NCBI RefSeq assembly: GCF_039537265.1 | Contig: NZ_BAABAE010000003.1 | Location: 372,001-436,000 of the forward strand | Length of the DNA stretch: 64,000 nt | Reading direction: 5' to 3' | Source of the DNA: Terrimesophilobacter bigeumensis | GTDB lineage: Bacteria > Actinomycetota > Actinomycetes > Actinomycetales > Microbacteriaceae | Shown here: piece by piece, positions 9,415 through 18,373 of the stretch | Numbering within the stretch: the stretch's first letter is position 1 | Layout: each line of letters opens with the position of its first letter | Notes under the pieces: model-generated | What the model saw: only the letters and a program-made list of their open reading frames with translations | The model's database searches: none | What the model was told of the DNA's origin: nothing | Translations under genes and position numbers: made by a program

Positions 9415-10659
9415 ATGACCACGCTGCAACGCCGCCTCGGGATCGGCGGGGCGATCGTCATCGGCCTCGCGTCGATGATGGGCGCCGGCGTCTTCTTCGT
9501 GTGGGCGCCGGCTGCGCAGGCGGCCGGCAGCGGCCTGCTCGTCGGCCTCGTGATCGCGGGGCTCATCGCCACGCTCAACGCGCTCAGCTCCGCGCAGCTC
9601 GCCATGGTGCATCCGGTGTCCGGCGGCACTTACGCCTACGCGCGCGCCACGGTCGGTCCGTGGACGGGGTTCACCGCCGGATGGCTGTTCCTGGCGGGCA
9701 AGACCGCCTCGGTGGGTGCCATCGCCCTGATCGCGGGCGGATACCTGTGGCCGGATCAGGCACGGGCGGTCGCGATCGCCGCCGTCGTGGTGCTCGCCGT
9801 CGTCAACATGACGGGAATCCGCAGCACCGCGGTCGTGAGCACCGTGATCATCACGATCGTGCTGGTCGGCATCGCCGCGATTCTCATCTCGGCGCTCGGC
9901 CAGTTGCCGGAAGCGCCGCCCTTCGACGCGATCGACGCCGGCCCGTTCGGCATCCTGCAGTCGGCGGGACTCCTGTTCTTCTGCTTCGCCGGCTACGCAC
10001 GCATGGCGACGCTTGGCGAGGAGGTTCGCGATCCGCACCGCACCCTCCCGCGCGCGATCCTGGCGGCGCTCGCGATCGTGCTCGTGATCTATGCCGCCAT
10101 CGGCATCCTGTCGCTCACGGTTCTCGGCCCGGATGTCCTGGCCGCGTCGAGCGCGCCCCTCGCCGATCTGGTCGGCGCGGCCACGCCGCTCGGGGCCGTC
10201 GTGCGCGTCGTCGCGGGCATCGCGTGTCTCGGCTCGCTCGCCGGCATCCTCGCCGGGCTCAGCCGCACGTCGCTCGCCATGGCGCGCGAGCGGGATCTGC
10301 CCCCGGTGCTCGGCTTCATCTCGAGCCGCACGCACGCCCCGATCGTCGCCGAGGCGACCTTCGCCGTGCTCGCGATCGTCGGCGTCCTCGTCCTCGACCC
10401 GGCGAGACTCGTCGGCTTCTCGTCCTGTGCGGTGCTCGTCTACTACGCGATCGCACACCTGTCGGCACTGCGCCAGCCGGTGGGGGAGCGCTGGCTGCCA
10501 CGCTTCGTGCAGGTGGTCGGACTGGTGGGCTGCCTGCTGCTCGCTGTCACCCTGCCGTGGCAGGCGATCGTCTACGCGGCCGTCGTGCTGGCGCTCGGAC
10601 TCGCGGCACGGATGCTCTTCTCGCGGGCGAGGAGATCCGAAACACCGACGGTGCAGTAG
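9415..10659 (+). CDS. APC-superfamily amino acid/polyamine permease
   Basis: 414 residues from ATG 9415; an in-frame GTG at 9409 lies too close to AAGG. There are about twelve hydrophobic helices. The first carries GGAIVIGLASMMGAGVFFVW, the APC helix-1 signature with its unwound glycine motif. ALSSAQLAMVHPVSGGTYAY (about 57) and FAGYARMATLGEEVRDPHRT (about 195) are also typical of amino-acid permeases. It probably imports an amino acid or amine by proton symport. The substrate cannot be read from sequence. No partner gene is evident; it stands alone between convergent and unrelated genes. Confidence 0.9.
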   Translation: MTTLQRRLGIGGAIVIGLASMMGAGVFFVWAPAAQAAGSGLLVGLVIAGLIATLNALSSAQLAMVHPVSGGTYAYARATVGPWTGFTAGWLFLAGKTASVGAIALIAGGYLWPDQARAVAIAAVVVLAVVNMTGIRSTAVVSTVIITIVLVGIAAILISALGQLPEAPPFDAIDAGPFGILQSAGLLFFCFAGYARMATLGEEVRDPHRTLPRAILAALAIVLVIYAAIGILSLTVLGPDVLAASSAPLADLVGAATPLGAVVRVVAGIACLGSLAGILAGLSRTSLAMARERDLPPVLGFISSRTHAPIVAEATFAVLAIVGVLVLDPARLVGFSSCAVLVYYAIAHLSALRQPVGERWLPRFVQVVGLVGCLLLAVTLPWQAIVYAAVVLALGLAARMLFSRARRSETPTVQ

Positions 10660-10701
10660 TACCAGTACGATGACCTGAAACGAGAACCGGGAGACGCCGA
10701 C

Positions 10702-11223
10702 ATGGGACTGTTCGACGCCATCAAGAAAGCTTTCGACGCGGGTGGGATCAAGGTGGGGCTGGAGGTTCCGAAGAGCTTCCAGTGGTCGGATGAGTCGATC
10801 CCGGTCACGGTGACGCTCACCGGCCACAAGACCGAGCCCCGCACGGTGACCGCCCTCGCGTTCAAGCTCGAGGAGGACGACGATGACGACCGCGGCACGG
10901 GTCGCCCCGGCTCGCGCATCTCAACGGGCAGCGGTGGGAGTCTGAAGTACACACGCACGGAGACCATCGAGCTGCAGCCGCTCCAGGTCGTCACGGTCGA
11001 GGTGTCGATTCCTCTCAAGCCGGATGCGGCGATCACCAAGGAGGCCGGCTGGGTCGGCAAGGCCGTCGACGCGATCGCGATACTCGGCACGATCCGGTTC
11101 AACTCGCAGTGGTACGAGCTCTCGGTGCACACGACCGTCGAGGGTGCTGCGGCGTCCAAGGGCACGTCGAAGCGCATCCGGAATGGCGACGTGTCCTTCA
11201 GCGCCTCGTTCTCGATCGGCTGA
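10702..11223 (+). CDS. Spo0M-like (arrestin-fold) protein
   Basis: 173 residues. The short basic-amphipathic start MGLFDAIKKAF is followed by beta-rich sequence (LEVPKSFQWSDESIPVTVTL, then ELQPLQVVTVEVSIPL). This is the pattern of sporulation-control Spo0M proteins with an arrestin-like fold. An acidic insertion of six D/E residues (about 58-63) interrupts one loop. The organism type suggested by the window does not sporulate, so the role is probably in envelope or stress physiology. It stands alone between the permease and the convergent sugar genes. Confidence 0.7.
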   Translation: MGLFDAIKKAFDAGGIKVGLEVPKSFQWSDESIPVTVTLTGHKTEPRTVTALAFKLEEDDDDDRGTGRPGSRISTGSGGSLKYTRTETIELQPLQVVTVEVSIPLKPDAAITKEAGWVGKAVDAIAILGTIRFNSQWYELSVHTTVEGAAASKGTSKRIRNGDVSFSASFSIG

Positions 11224-11232
11224 GTAGCTCGA

Positions 11233-12108
11233 TCAGTCGAGCGGTGCGACGGAGAACCGCGCGCCCATGTGATGGCTTTCGCCCGGGCCGAGAGTGACTG
11301 CGGCTTCCCCCACGTTACAGGTTTCGAAGCAGAGCATGGTTGACCAGCCATCGTCGGAGAAGTCGTCTATGGTCTTGGCTGTCGCTGGGCCCGGGTTCCA
11401 GACCACCACTCCGTTGGACTCTTCGGAGTTAACTGAGATGGCGCGTCGATTCCCCGCATCGAGGATCACACCGGAGTTCGCAGGTGAGTATCGTCGGCCA
11501 ATGCCGAATGGCCCCGGATCGAGCGGGCGGCCTTCGGCGGCGAACCCTTGGCCGTCGATGAGGTAGTCGAGGCCTTCGAGTCCAGTTACCTGTGTTCGTC
11601 GGACATCACCGATCGCGAAGTAAGTGTGGAAGGCCTCCTCGAACGTGAATTTTTTGGCGTCGCGGTTGGTCACCTCCAGTGCGAGTTGAAGCTCCATGCC
11701 GAGCGTGATGGTCATGGTGAGTTCGAAACGGTACGGCCATACCGTCGCTCGCGTCATCGGGTTGTCGCGAAGTTGTAGTGCGAGTTCGACTGCGTCGCCC
11801 CGTTCTCGCACACGAAGGAGCGTCCATGGCAGGACGCGGGCGAACCCGTGCTGGGGAGCATCCCGGTGGTGCGCGTAGAAGTTGAACCAGGGAAAGCAGA
11901 GTGGAATGCCGCCGCGCAAGGGGAGTCCGGGCGCGAAGCGACTGCGGGCGCTCATCCACAGCACCGGGCTGCGGTCGCGTGGAATCCATGACGTGAGGTG
12001 TGCTCCCTGCAGGCAGAGTTCACCCGTACCACCGGGTGCATCGATCTTGAGAAATGTCAGGCCGCCCGCTCTCTCAATCGGCCGCACCGACGTGGGGAGT
12101 TCGATCAC
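11233..12108 (-). CDS. D-hexose-6-phosphate mutarotase / aldose-1-epimerase-like protein
   Basis: 291 residues from GTG 12108, 7 bp after the gnd stop. The longer frame runs inside gnd and was discarded. Motifs of the YeaD-type galactose mutarotase family are visible: GAHLTSWIPRDRSPVLWMS (about 37), PLRGGIPLCFPWF (about 69), HGFARVLPWTL (about 90), FHTYFAIGD and the C-terminal VVWNPGP. It interconverts anomers of hexose 6-phosphates or related sugars. As third gene of the gntK-gnd operon it probably helps feed the oxidative pentose phosphate or gluconate route. Translation is likely coupled to gnd. Confidence 0.9.
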   Translation of the reverse strand: MIELPTSVRPIERAGGLTFLKIDAPGGTGELCLQGAHLTSWIPRDRSPVLWMSARSRFAPGLPLRGGIPLCFPWFNFYAHHRDAPQHGFARVLPWTLLRVRERGDAVELALQLRDNPMTRATVWPYRFELTMTITLGMELQLALEVTNRDAKKFTFEEAFHTYFAIGDVRRTQVTGLEGLDYLIDGQGFAAEGRPLDPGPFGIGRRYSPANSGVILDAGNRRAISVNSEESNGVVVWNPGPATAKTIDDFSDDGWSTMLCFETCNVGEAAVTLGPGESHHMGARFSVAPLD

Positions 12109-12115
12109 GACGTTC

Positions 12116-13573
12116 TCAGTGGGTGTCGGTGGTTTCGACTTCGCTGCGATCGCCTGACCACAGGGTGTGGAAGGTCCCTGGCGCATCCACTCTCTTGTAG
12201 GTGTGGGCGCCGAAAAAGTCGCGCTGGCCCTGCACGAGCGCGGCTGGCAGGCGGTCAGCTCGTAGTCCGTCGTAGTAGGCGAGCGATGACGAGAACGCGG
12301 GGGAGGGGATGCCCGCCTGGGCGGCCGCAACGACAACCCGACGCCAGGAGTCCTGCGCGGCCGCAACAGCGTCGCGGAAGTACGGGGCGGTGACGAGCGC
12401 GACAAGGCCGGGGTCGGCGGCGTAGGCCTCGGTGATCCGGTTGAGGAACTGGGCTCGGATGATGCATCCGCCGCGCCAGATCTTCGCGATCTCGCCTTTC
12501 TTGATGTCCCAGCCGTACTCCTCGGCGCCCGCGATGATCTCGTCGAAGCCCTGCGAGTAGGCGATGATCTTGGAGGCGTAGAGGGCGAGGCGAACGTCCT
12601 CGACGAAGGCGTCGGCATCCTTCACCTGCCACGGCGTGGTCGGCCCGGGAAGGTCGGATGCCGCGGCGCGCTGGGCGGGCTTCGACGACAGCGAGCGGGC
12701 GAAGACGGCCTCCGCGATACCGGAGACCGGGATGCCGAGGTCGAGGGCGGTCTGCACGGTCCAGGCGCCGGTGCCCTTCGCGCCGGCCTGGTCGACGATG
12801 ACGTCGACGAGTGGCTTGCCGGTTCTCATATCCGTCTGGCGCAGCACTTCCGCGGTGATCTCGATGAGATAGCTTTCGAGTTCGCCCTTGTTCCATTCGG
12901 TGAAGACGTCGGCGATCTCAGCCGGACTCTTGCCCGTGCCGCGCCGGATGAGGTCGTACGCTTCCGCGATGAGCTGCATGTCGGCGTACTCGATGCCGTT
13001 GTGGATCATCTTGACGAAGTGGCCGGCCCCGTCGGTGCCGACGTGCGTGACGCAGGGCTCGCCGTCGACGACCGCGGCGATCGAGCGCAGGATCGGCCCG
13101 AGTGTCTCCCAGGCCTCAGCGGAGCCGCCTGGCATGATCGAGGGGCCGAGCAGCGCACCCTCCTCACCGCCGGAGATGCCGGCGCCGACGAAGTTGATTC
13201 CGGTCTCGCGCACCGCCTTCTCCCGGCGGATGGTGTCGGTGAAGAGCGCGTTGCCGCCGTCGACGATGATGTCGCCCGGCTCGAAAACCGCCACGAGCTG
13301 GTCGATCACGGCATCCGTGCCCGCACCGGCCTTGACCATGATGATGGCGGTGCGCGGTGCGCTCAGGCTCGCGGCGAAGTCCTCGATCGTCTCGCTCGCG
13401 ACGAACCGGGCTTCCGGCTGCGCGGCAACCAAATCGCGGGTCTTCTGAGGCGAGCGGTTGTAGACGGCGACCGTGTTGCCCTCCCGGCTTGCCAGGTTAC
13501 GAGCGAGGTTGGAGCCCATGACGGCAAGGCCCACGACGCCGATGTTTGCCTGTGCGGTCGAGTGATCGGTCAT
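12116..13573 (-). CDS. gnd: 6-phosphogluconate dehydrogenase, decarboxylating
   Basis: 485 residues, close to the long form of the family. The N-terminal Rossmann motif is IGVVGLAVMGSNLARNLA. AGISGGEEGA (about 131) and the catalytic region HFVKMIHNGIEYADMQL (about 185) are intact, as is IWRGGCIIRAQFL (about 368). It oxidises 6-phosphogluconate to ribulose 5-phosphate and CO2 with NADP(+) or NAD(+). The gluconokinase gene lies 35 bp upstream, so the pair handles gluconate. A shared operator box upstream of gntK suggests control by the FadR-type regulator. Confidence 0.97.
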   Translation of the reverse strand: MTDHSTAQANIGVVGLAVMGSNLARNLASREGNTVAVYNRSPQKTRDLVAAQPEARFVASETIEDFAASLSAPRTAIIMVKAGAGTDAVIDQLVAVFEPGDIIVDGGNALFTDTIRREKAVRETGINFVGAGISGGEEGALLGPSIMPGGSAEAWETLGPILRSIAAVVDGEPCVTHVGTDGAGHFVKMIHNGIEYADMQLIAEAYDLIRRGTGKSPAEIADVFTEWNKGELESYLIEITAEVLRQTDMRTGKPLVDVIVDQAGAKGTGAWTVQTALDLGIPVSGIAEAVFARSLSSKPAQRAAASDLPGPTTPWQVKDADAFVEDVRLALYASKIIAYSQGFDEIIAGAEEYGWDIKKGEIAKIWRGGCIIRAQFLNRITEAYAADPGLVALVTAPYFRDAVAAAQDSWRRVVVAAAQAGIPSPAFSSSLAYYDGLRADRLPAALVQGQRDFFGAHTYKRVDAPGTFHTLWSGDRSEVETTDTH

Positions 13574-13608
13574 GGTTTCTCCTGAACTTTCGCGGACTCC
13601 CTTTCAGG

Positions 13609-14202
13609 TTATCTGTCTCGAAGTGCCGGAGGTATCGCAGCGGCGGCAACGGCACTTCTGACAGTGTCGACGATGCGGACCGGAGATTCCTCGATATCGA
13701 CACGGATGCCCCGTTCGTCCTCAGCCAATGGCTCGAGACTCAGGTATTGCGAGGCCAGAAGCGTCGGGGGCATGAACTCGTGATTTCGACCATCGATGCG
13801 CTGGTGGACGACCGACATCGGGCCGTCGAGGAAAACGAAAAAGGCATCGGGAACGTGCCTTCGGAGCGCATCGCGATAGGAGTGCTTCAGGGCGGAGCAG
13901 GCCATCACGGTACCTCGATTCGCCGTTCTCGAGTCAGCCAGATATCGGCCGACTGCCTCTAGCCACGGCCACCGCTCGACGTCGCCCAGCGGATAGCCGG
14001 CTGCCATCCGCTCGACATTCTCTGGAGGATGCAGGCTGTCTGCATCACAGAATGTGAAGTCGAGTTCCCGCGCCAACATATTGCCGACTGTGCTCTTTCC
14101 GGCGCCCGAGACTCCCATGACGACGATAGAAAGAACCCGCTCCTCCGGATCGACATCGGAGTAGTCAGATCTCCCGAAACTGGTGATGGCGGAACTCCTC
14201 AA
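13609..14202 (-). CDS. gntK: Gluconokinase (first copy)
   Basis: 197 residues if started at the TTG at 14202; the true start is uncertain, because no ATG lies between there and the P-loop. The kinase motifs are clear: VVMGVSGAGKSTVGNMLA (P-loop, about 27-44), FCDADSLHPPENVERMAAGY, DVERWPWLEAVG, and MACSALKHSYRDALR (about 99). These are typical of the small GntK family that makes 6-phosphogluconate for gnd. The box TTGNATAAGTATGCT overlaps its promoter. A second gluconokinase lies at 26075-26578. Confidence 0.93.
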   Translation of the reverse strand: MRSSAITSFGRSDYSDVDPEERVLSIVVMGVSGAGKSTVGNMLARELDFTFCDADSLHPPENVERMAAGYPLGDVERWPWLEAVGRYLADSRTANRGTVMACSALKHSYRDALRRHVPDAFFVFLDGPMSVVHQRIDGRNHEFMPPTLLASQYLSLEPLAEDERGIRVDIEESPVRIVDTVRSAVAAAAIPPALRDR

Positions 14203-14240
14203 TTTTCACAGGCACACTGCAATGAGCCCCTTTATGAGCG

Positions 14241-14270
14241 ACAATATGCGTTTAAAGCATACTTATGCAA
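14241..14270 (-). promoter_or_regulatory. gntK promoter with regulon box (site 1)
   Basis: On the minus strand TTGCAT (14270-14265) and TATTGT (14246-14241) are 18 bp apart. The -35 element starts the 15-mer TTGCATAAGTATGCT. The same box recurs at 15128-15142 and 21703-21717. Within it, GCATA-AG-TATGC is an inverted repeat. It lies between gntK and the divergent regulator gene, so it can control both. Confidence 0.7.
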
Positions 14271-14300
14271 GTTAGAGGAGCTATCCCGTATCATTTGCGG

Positions 14301-15086
14301 ATGAACGATGATGAGCAAGGCATGTTCACGGTGGACCCAAAGGATGATTCCTTGACGACGGTTGCCGGTGGCCTCCACGCGCGCGTTCTCGAACGATTGG
14401 GCTTGGCGATCTGCGGCCAGGAGCTCACAACCGGGTCAGTCATGAAGATCGAGGATATCGAGCGCCAATATGGGGCATCGAGATCCGTGATCCGAGAGGC
14501 TGTTCGTGTTCTCGAGTCCATGGGTCTTGTCACGTCTCGCCGCCGGGTGGGAGTGCTCATTCAGGCTCCGAGCGAGTGGAACCTGTACGACCCACAGGTG
14601 ATCCGCTGGCGCCTTGCCTCGAGGGCCAGGGTCACGCAGCTTCGTTCGCTGACTGAGCTTCGCACCGCGATCGAACCGGAGGCTGCCCGCCTGGCCGCGA
14701 TTCGTTCCCCCCTCACCAATGCCAGCGACCTTATGGGCCTCTCCGGTCAGCTCTGGGCTGCAGGCGAAGCGGGTGATCAGGGACTATTCCTGACCCTCGA
14801 CATCCAGTTCCATAGTCTTGTATTGGCGAGTTCGGGCAACGAGATGTTCGCGAAGCTCGACAGTCTCGTGGGTGAGGTCCTCGCCGGTCGAACGAACTAC
14901 GGGTTGATGCCGAACCACCCGCATGAGGAGGCTTTGCAACTCCACGTGGACGTCGCATCCGCTATCCAGCGAGGTGCTCCGGATGCCGCACAGAGCGCCA
15001 TGCTGCGCATCATGCAGAGGACGATGGAGGAGATGGCGCATCTTTGGGACGCCCCCCATCAGAATGGCGAGTTCATCCGCCGATAG
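14301..15086 (+). CDS. FadR-subfamily GntR transcriptional regulator
   Basis: 261 residues from ATG 14301. An ATG at 14265 would add 12 residues, but it lies inside the operator box and has no ribosome site. Neither start has a good one. The N-terminal winged helix is RVLERLGLAICGQEL, then SVMKIEDIERQYGASRSVIREAVRVLESMGLV (about 26-75 of this version). The C-terminal all-helical FCD domain has the metal-binding pattern with D and H in LTLDIQFHSLV and H in LQLHVDVASAI. Regulators of this kind respond to sugar acids or organic acids. It sits between the gluconate operon and the ABC operon and is the obvious candidate for the shared box. Confidence 0.9.
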   Translation: MNDDEQGMFTVDPKDDSLTTVAGGLHARVLERLGLAICGQELTTGSVMKIEDIERQYGASRSVIREAVRVLESMGLVTSRRRVGVLIQAPSEWNLYDPQVIRWRLASRARVTQLRSLTELRTAIEPEAARLAAIRSPLTNASDLMGLSGQLWAAGEAGDQGLFLTLDIQFHSLVLASSGNEMFAKLDSLVGEVLAGRTNYGLMPNHPHEEALQLHVDVASAIQRGAPDAAQSAMLRIMQRTMEEMAHLWDAPHQNGEFIRR

Positions 15087-15093
15087 TCTGATC

Positions 15094-15114
15094 CCGAATA
15101 AAGATAATATTCGG
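15094..15114. promoter_or_regulatory. Short inverted repeat after the regulator gene
   Basis: CCGAATA (15094-15100) and TATTCGG (15108-15114) form 7-bp perfect arms with a 7-nt AT-rich loop. They begin 8 bp after the regulator stop and end 14 bp before the site-2 box. It could be a weak terminator or an accessory operator; there is no T-run. Confidence 0.4.
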
Positions 15115-15127
15115 ATGCATTCTGGAC

Positions 15128-15157
15128 TTGTATAAGTATGCTCTTTTCGTTTAGAGT
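15128..15157 (+). promoter_or_regulatory. ABC-operon promoter with regulon box (site 2)
   Basis: TTGTAT (15128-15133) is followed after 17-18 bp by TTAGAG/TAGAGT (15151-15157). The 15-mer TTGTATAAGTATGCT at 15128-15142 matches sites 1 and 3 at all but the variable fourth base. The position suggests repression by occluding RNA polymerase. Confidence 0.7.
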
Positions 15158-15236
15158 CGCACACTAAGGATGCGAGATGTGAATCTCTGCCGTCCCCACA
15201 TCGTCAGTCACCTTGGCGAAATTCGAGGAGGAATCT

Positions 15237-16139
15237 GTGGAAGCCACGAGGCGTAAGCGCCGGCAGTTCCCCGCCGGTGTGCTCTTCATCCTCCCTGCTT
15301 TCCTCTTCATCTTCGTTTTCATGCTGTACCCGCTGGTTTCTTCGGGGTACATGAGCCTGACCGAGTACAACTTCGTCTACGACGATGTTCCGAAGTTCAT
15401 CGGTCTTGACAATTATTTCGCGGCATTTCGGGACCCTCAGTTCGTCACGGCTCTTACGAATACCTTCGTCTTCGGCATCTTCTACTTCGTCATCGTCATG
15501 GTGTCCTCGTTGGCGATCGCCTTGCTGCTCTTTCAGAAGCTTCGATTCAACTCCTTCTACCGCAGTGCGGTCTTCGTCCCCATCGTGGTACCGCTCTCGC
15601 TGGCTGCTCTCGTCTTCCTCTGGATTCTTCAACCGAACTACGGGTTGCTCAATTACTTTCTGGGCGACGTTCTGGGACTACGGTTCCTCACGCAGCCCTG
15701 GCTGAGCAATGGCACGACTGCGATGGCCTCGATCATCGTCCTGGCAGCCTGGGCGAGCATCGGGTTCGTCACGATCCTGTTCCTGGCCGGGCTGCAGGGG
15801 ATCTCCAATGACACTCTCGAAGCGGCGGAAATGGATGGCGCCCGAGGCCTGAGGAAGATCTTCTACATCGTGCTGCCGAGTCTGAGGGAGACCTACATCC
15901 TGACGGGGACCTGGACGATCATCCACGCACTCAAGGTCTTCGTCGAGCCCATGGTGATGACCGACGGTGGGCCGGGAACGAGCACTCTGGTCGTATATCA
16001 GCAGGTCTACCTCACGGCGTTCACCTATTTCGACATGGGATACGCCTCCGCCATGGGCTACATCCTAGGCCTCATCATTCTCATTCTGGTCGTACTGAAC
16101 TTCTTCATCGGCAGGATCAGGGCGGACAAAGATGCCTAA
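15237..16139 (+). CDS. Carbohydrate ABC transporter permease (MalF/CUT1 type)
   Basis: 300 residues from GTG 15237, chosen for GAGGAGG 5 bp upstream; an in-frame TTG at 15213 is less likely. There are six hydrophobic helices. The first is GVLFILPAFLFIFVFMLYPL. The EAA cytoplasmic loop reads EAAEMDGARGLRKIFYIVLP (about 200). The C-terminal MTDGGPGTSTLVVYQQVY is diagnostic of MalF-like sugar permeases. It pairs with the next permease and the lipoprotein to import an oligosaccharide or sugar derivative. No ATPase gene is present, so a shared MsiK/UgpC-type ATPase elsewhere is presumed. Confidence 0.93.
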   Translation: MEATRRKRRQFPAGVLFILPAFLFIFVFMLYPLVSSGYMSLTEYNFVYDDVPKFIGLDNYFAAFRDPQFVTALTNTFVFGIFYFVIVMVSSLAIALLLFQKLRFNSFYRSAVFVPIVVPLSLAALVFLWILQPNYGLLNYFLGDVLGLRFLTQPWLSNGTTAMASIIVLAAWASIGFVTILFLAGLQGISNDTLEAAEMDGARGLRKIFYIVLPSLRETYILTGTWTIIHALKVFVEPMVMTDGGPGTSTLVVYQQVYLTAFTYFDMGYASAMGYILGLIILILVVLNFFIGRIRADKDA

Positions 16140-16154
16140 GGAAGTGAGGGTGAA

Positions 16155-16982
16155 ATGGTGAAAGCCTCCTTGGCCTCTCGGCTGTGGATGAACGCAGTAC
16201 TGATAATTCTGGCCATTCTGTTCCTGGCGCCCTTGATCTATATCCTGCTCAACTCCTTCAAGCCCGCGGGGGAGATATTCCAGGTGCCGCAGAGCATCCT
16301 GCCGAAGGAGTGGACCTTCGAGAACTATCTTGCGGCGACGAGCAAGGGGTTCCTCGATTACTTCCGCAACAGTGTCGTCATCACGGTCGGTGGTGTCTTG
16401 CTGACAGTGTTGTTGAGCTCCTTGGCGGGATACGGTTTCGCCAAGCTTCCGTTCAAGGGCGTCAATCTTGTCCTTCTGACGATTGTCGCGACTCTCACTA
16501 TTCCCTTGGTGATCTTCCTGGTCCCGATGTTCCTGATGGAGAATTCCGTCGGTCTTCTCAACACGAATCTCGGGCTCCTGCTCCCGAACGTCGCTGTGTC
16601 GCTCCCGTTCGCGATCCTCATCATGCGGGCCTCTTTCCTGGCTATTCCCAAGGAGGTCGAAGAGTCCGCGACCATGGACGGCGCCGGGGTGATTCGTCGC
16701 TGGTGGACGGTCATGCTCCCCATGGCCCGAAACGGCGTCGTCCTCGTCGTGATCATGTCCAGTTACGCGATCTGGGGGGAGTACACCATGGCGAAGACCC
16801 TCGCGATGGATCCGCCGGCAATGCCCCTTTCGGTCGGTCTCACCCTGCTCAAAGGAGAGGTCTGGCAGTACGGGATCCTTGCAGCCGTGATCGTGCTCGC
16901 CATGCTTCCGCCGATCATCATCTTCATCATCTTCCAGAAGCACATCGTCGCGGGAGTCGCCCAGGGGGCGGTCAAGGGGTGA
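16155..16982 (+). CDS. Carbohydrate ABC transporter permease (MalG/CUT1 type)
   Basis: 275 residues, ATG 16155 with GAGGG 5 bp upstream, 15 bp after the first permease. There are six membrane helices. The extracytoplasmic loop after helix 1 (ILLNSFKPAGEIFQ) and the EAA loop EESATMDGAGVIRRWWTVML (about 173) are typical of MalG-like proteins. It forms the second half of the membrane channel. The gene for the substrate-binding lipoprotein follows 64 bp downstream, and the regulatory box upstream of the first permease controls the set. Confidence 0.93.
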   Translation: MVKASLASRLWMNAVLIILAILFLAPLIYILLNSFKPAGEIFQVPQSILPKEWTFENYLAATSKGFLDYFRNSVVITVGGVLLTVLLSSLAGYGFAKLPFKGVNLVLLTIVATLTIPLVIFLVPMFLMENSVGLLNTNLGLLLPNVAVSLPFAILIMRASFLAIPKEVEESATMDGAGVIRRWWTVMLPMARNGVVLVVIMSSYAIWGEYTMAKTLAMDPPAMPLSVGLTLLKGEVWQYGILAAVIVLAMLPPIIIFIIFQKHIVAGVAQGAVKG

Positions 16983-17046
16983 CGCGAGTTCGCGATATCA
17001 AGTGTCAATCCAGCAAGAGCGTTCAACCAAGAAAGGTGCAATACAC

Positions 17047-18348
17047 ATGAAAAGACAACACAAAGTCGTGGGCCTCGTAGCTTCGGCTGCGATCGCGGCC
17101 ATGACTCTCGCCGGATGTTCCTCCGGTGGCGAGGGTCCGGGAAACGGCGGAGAAGAATCGAACGAGATCACCGTTGCCGCACAGGCATGGATGGTCGAGA
17201 AGTTCCATATGGCGGACATGGTCAAGAAGTTCGAGGCCGCCAATCCCGGAAAGACGGTGAACGTCGTCGAATACCCGGACAATCAGGCATTGTCGAACTT
17301 CGCCCTGCAGTGGAGCCAGAACAAGTCGAGCCAGGACATCGTCGTCGTCGACGGCGCCTCGGTCGCGGTTCAGTTCCTGGCCAAGGATCTGATCATCGAC
17401 TTCAACAAGACCGACTTCTTCGAGGGTGCAACCGCGAAGGACAAGTTCGTCGGTGAGACACTCAAGTTCGACTCGCTTGGCGACGTTCAGTTCGCTATCC
17501 CGATCGGGCTTGAGACGTACAACATCAGTGCCAATAAGACCTACTTCGACGAAGCGGGTCTGCTCGATGCCAACGGTGACATTCCGGCACCGAAGGACTG
17601 GGACGAACTCTACGAGATGGCCAAGGCCATGACCGTCAAGGACGGCAATACCGTCACACGGCCCGGCATGACCATTCAGTGGGGTCCCAACGCAATGAGC
17701 ACCATGATCGCAGTCGAGCAGGCTGTCCGCGGCAGCTTCTACAAGAGCGACGGAAAGACGCTGACCTTCGACACTCCGGAAATGCGAGAGGTTCTGGAGA
17801 TCTGGAAGAAGGGTGTGACCGAAGGGGTCTTCTCCATCGACACCTTTGCGAACAAGGACGCGGGCCGCAGCAACTTCAACGCGGGGAACATTCCGATGGT
17901 CCTCGAGACGGCGGCCCACGTGCCTGAGGCTGCGCCCACGATCGGTGTCGACAACTCCGTCGTGCTCGCCATGCCAGGGTCTCTGGAGAACGGCTCGTAC
18001 GGCTTCACCGCAGGAATCATCGTCCCTTCCGCCTCCAAGAACCAGGCCCTCGCTCTCAAGTTCATCCAGGAGGGCATGATGTCCGATGTGCAGGTGGATG
18101 TCGGACTCGAGTGGGGCAAGCTCCCGGTCATCAAGGAGTACTTCGACCAGATCGATGCCCCGTGGAAGACCGCGATGTACGACCTTGTGAAGATCTCCCA
18201 GCCGGCTCCGATGTACCGCGACCTGCCGGAAATTCAGGTGACCGGTAAGCAGATGCTGCAGGAGTACCTGACCGGTGCGAAGGACCTCGACGGGTTCCTC
18301 GCCGATCTCGAGTCACTCATCGATAAGGCGAACAAGGAAGCGCAGTAG
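17047..18348 (+). CDS. Sugar ABC transporter substrate-binding lipoprotein
   Basis: 433 residues from ATG 17047. The signal peptide is MKRQHKVVGLVASAAIAAMT followed by the lipobox LAGC, so it is anchored outside the membrane through cysteine 20. The mature protein has the type II periplasmic-binding-protein pattern of CUT1 receptors: IPIGLETYNISANKTYFDEA (about 156), IPAPKDWDELYEMAKAMT (about 179), and the C-terminal helix ending in LIDKANKEAQ. It captures the ligand for the two permeases upstream. The ligand may be a hexosaminuronate-containing saccharide, judged from the downstream enzymes; this is inference only. Confidence 0.92.
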   Translation: MKRQHKVVGLVASAAIAAMTLAGCSSGGEGPGNGGEESNEITVAAQAWMVEKFHMADMVKKFEAANPGKTVNVVEYPDNQALSNFALQWSQNKSSQDIVVVDGASVAVQFLAKDLIIDFNKTDFFEGATAKDKFVGETLKFDSLGDVQFAIPIGLETYNISANKTYFDEAGLLDANGDIPAPKDWDELYEMAKAMTVKDGNTVTRPGMTIQWGPNAMSTMIAVEQAVRGSFYKSDGKTLTFDTPEMREVLEIWKKGVTEGVFSIDTFANKDAGRSNFNAGNIPMVLETAAHVPEAAPTIGVDNSVVLAMPGSLENGSYGFTAGIIVPSASKNQALALKFIQEGMMSDVQVDVGLEWGKLPVIKEYFDQIDAPWKTAMYDLVKISQPAPMYRDLPEIQVTGKQMLQEYLTGAKDLDGFLADLESLIDKANKEAQ

Positions 18349-18373
18349 CCTCTGAGGCTCGCCTCAGCACGAG

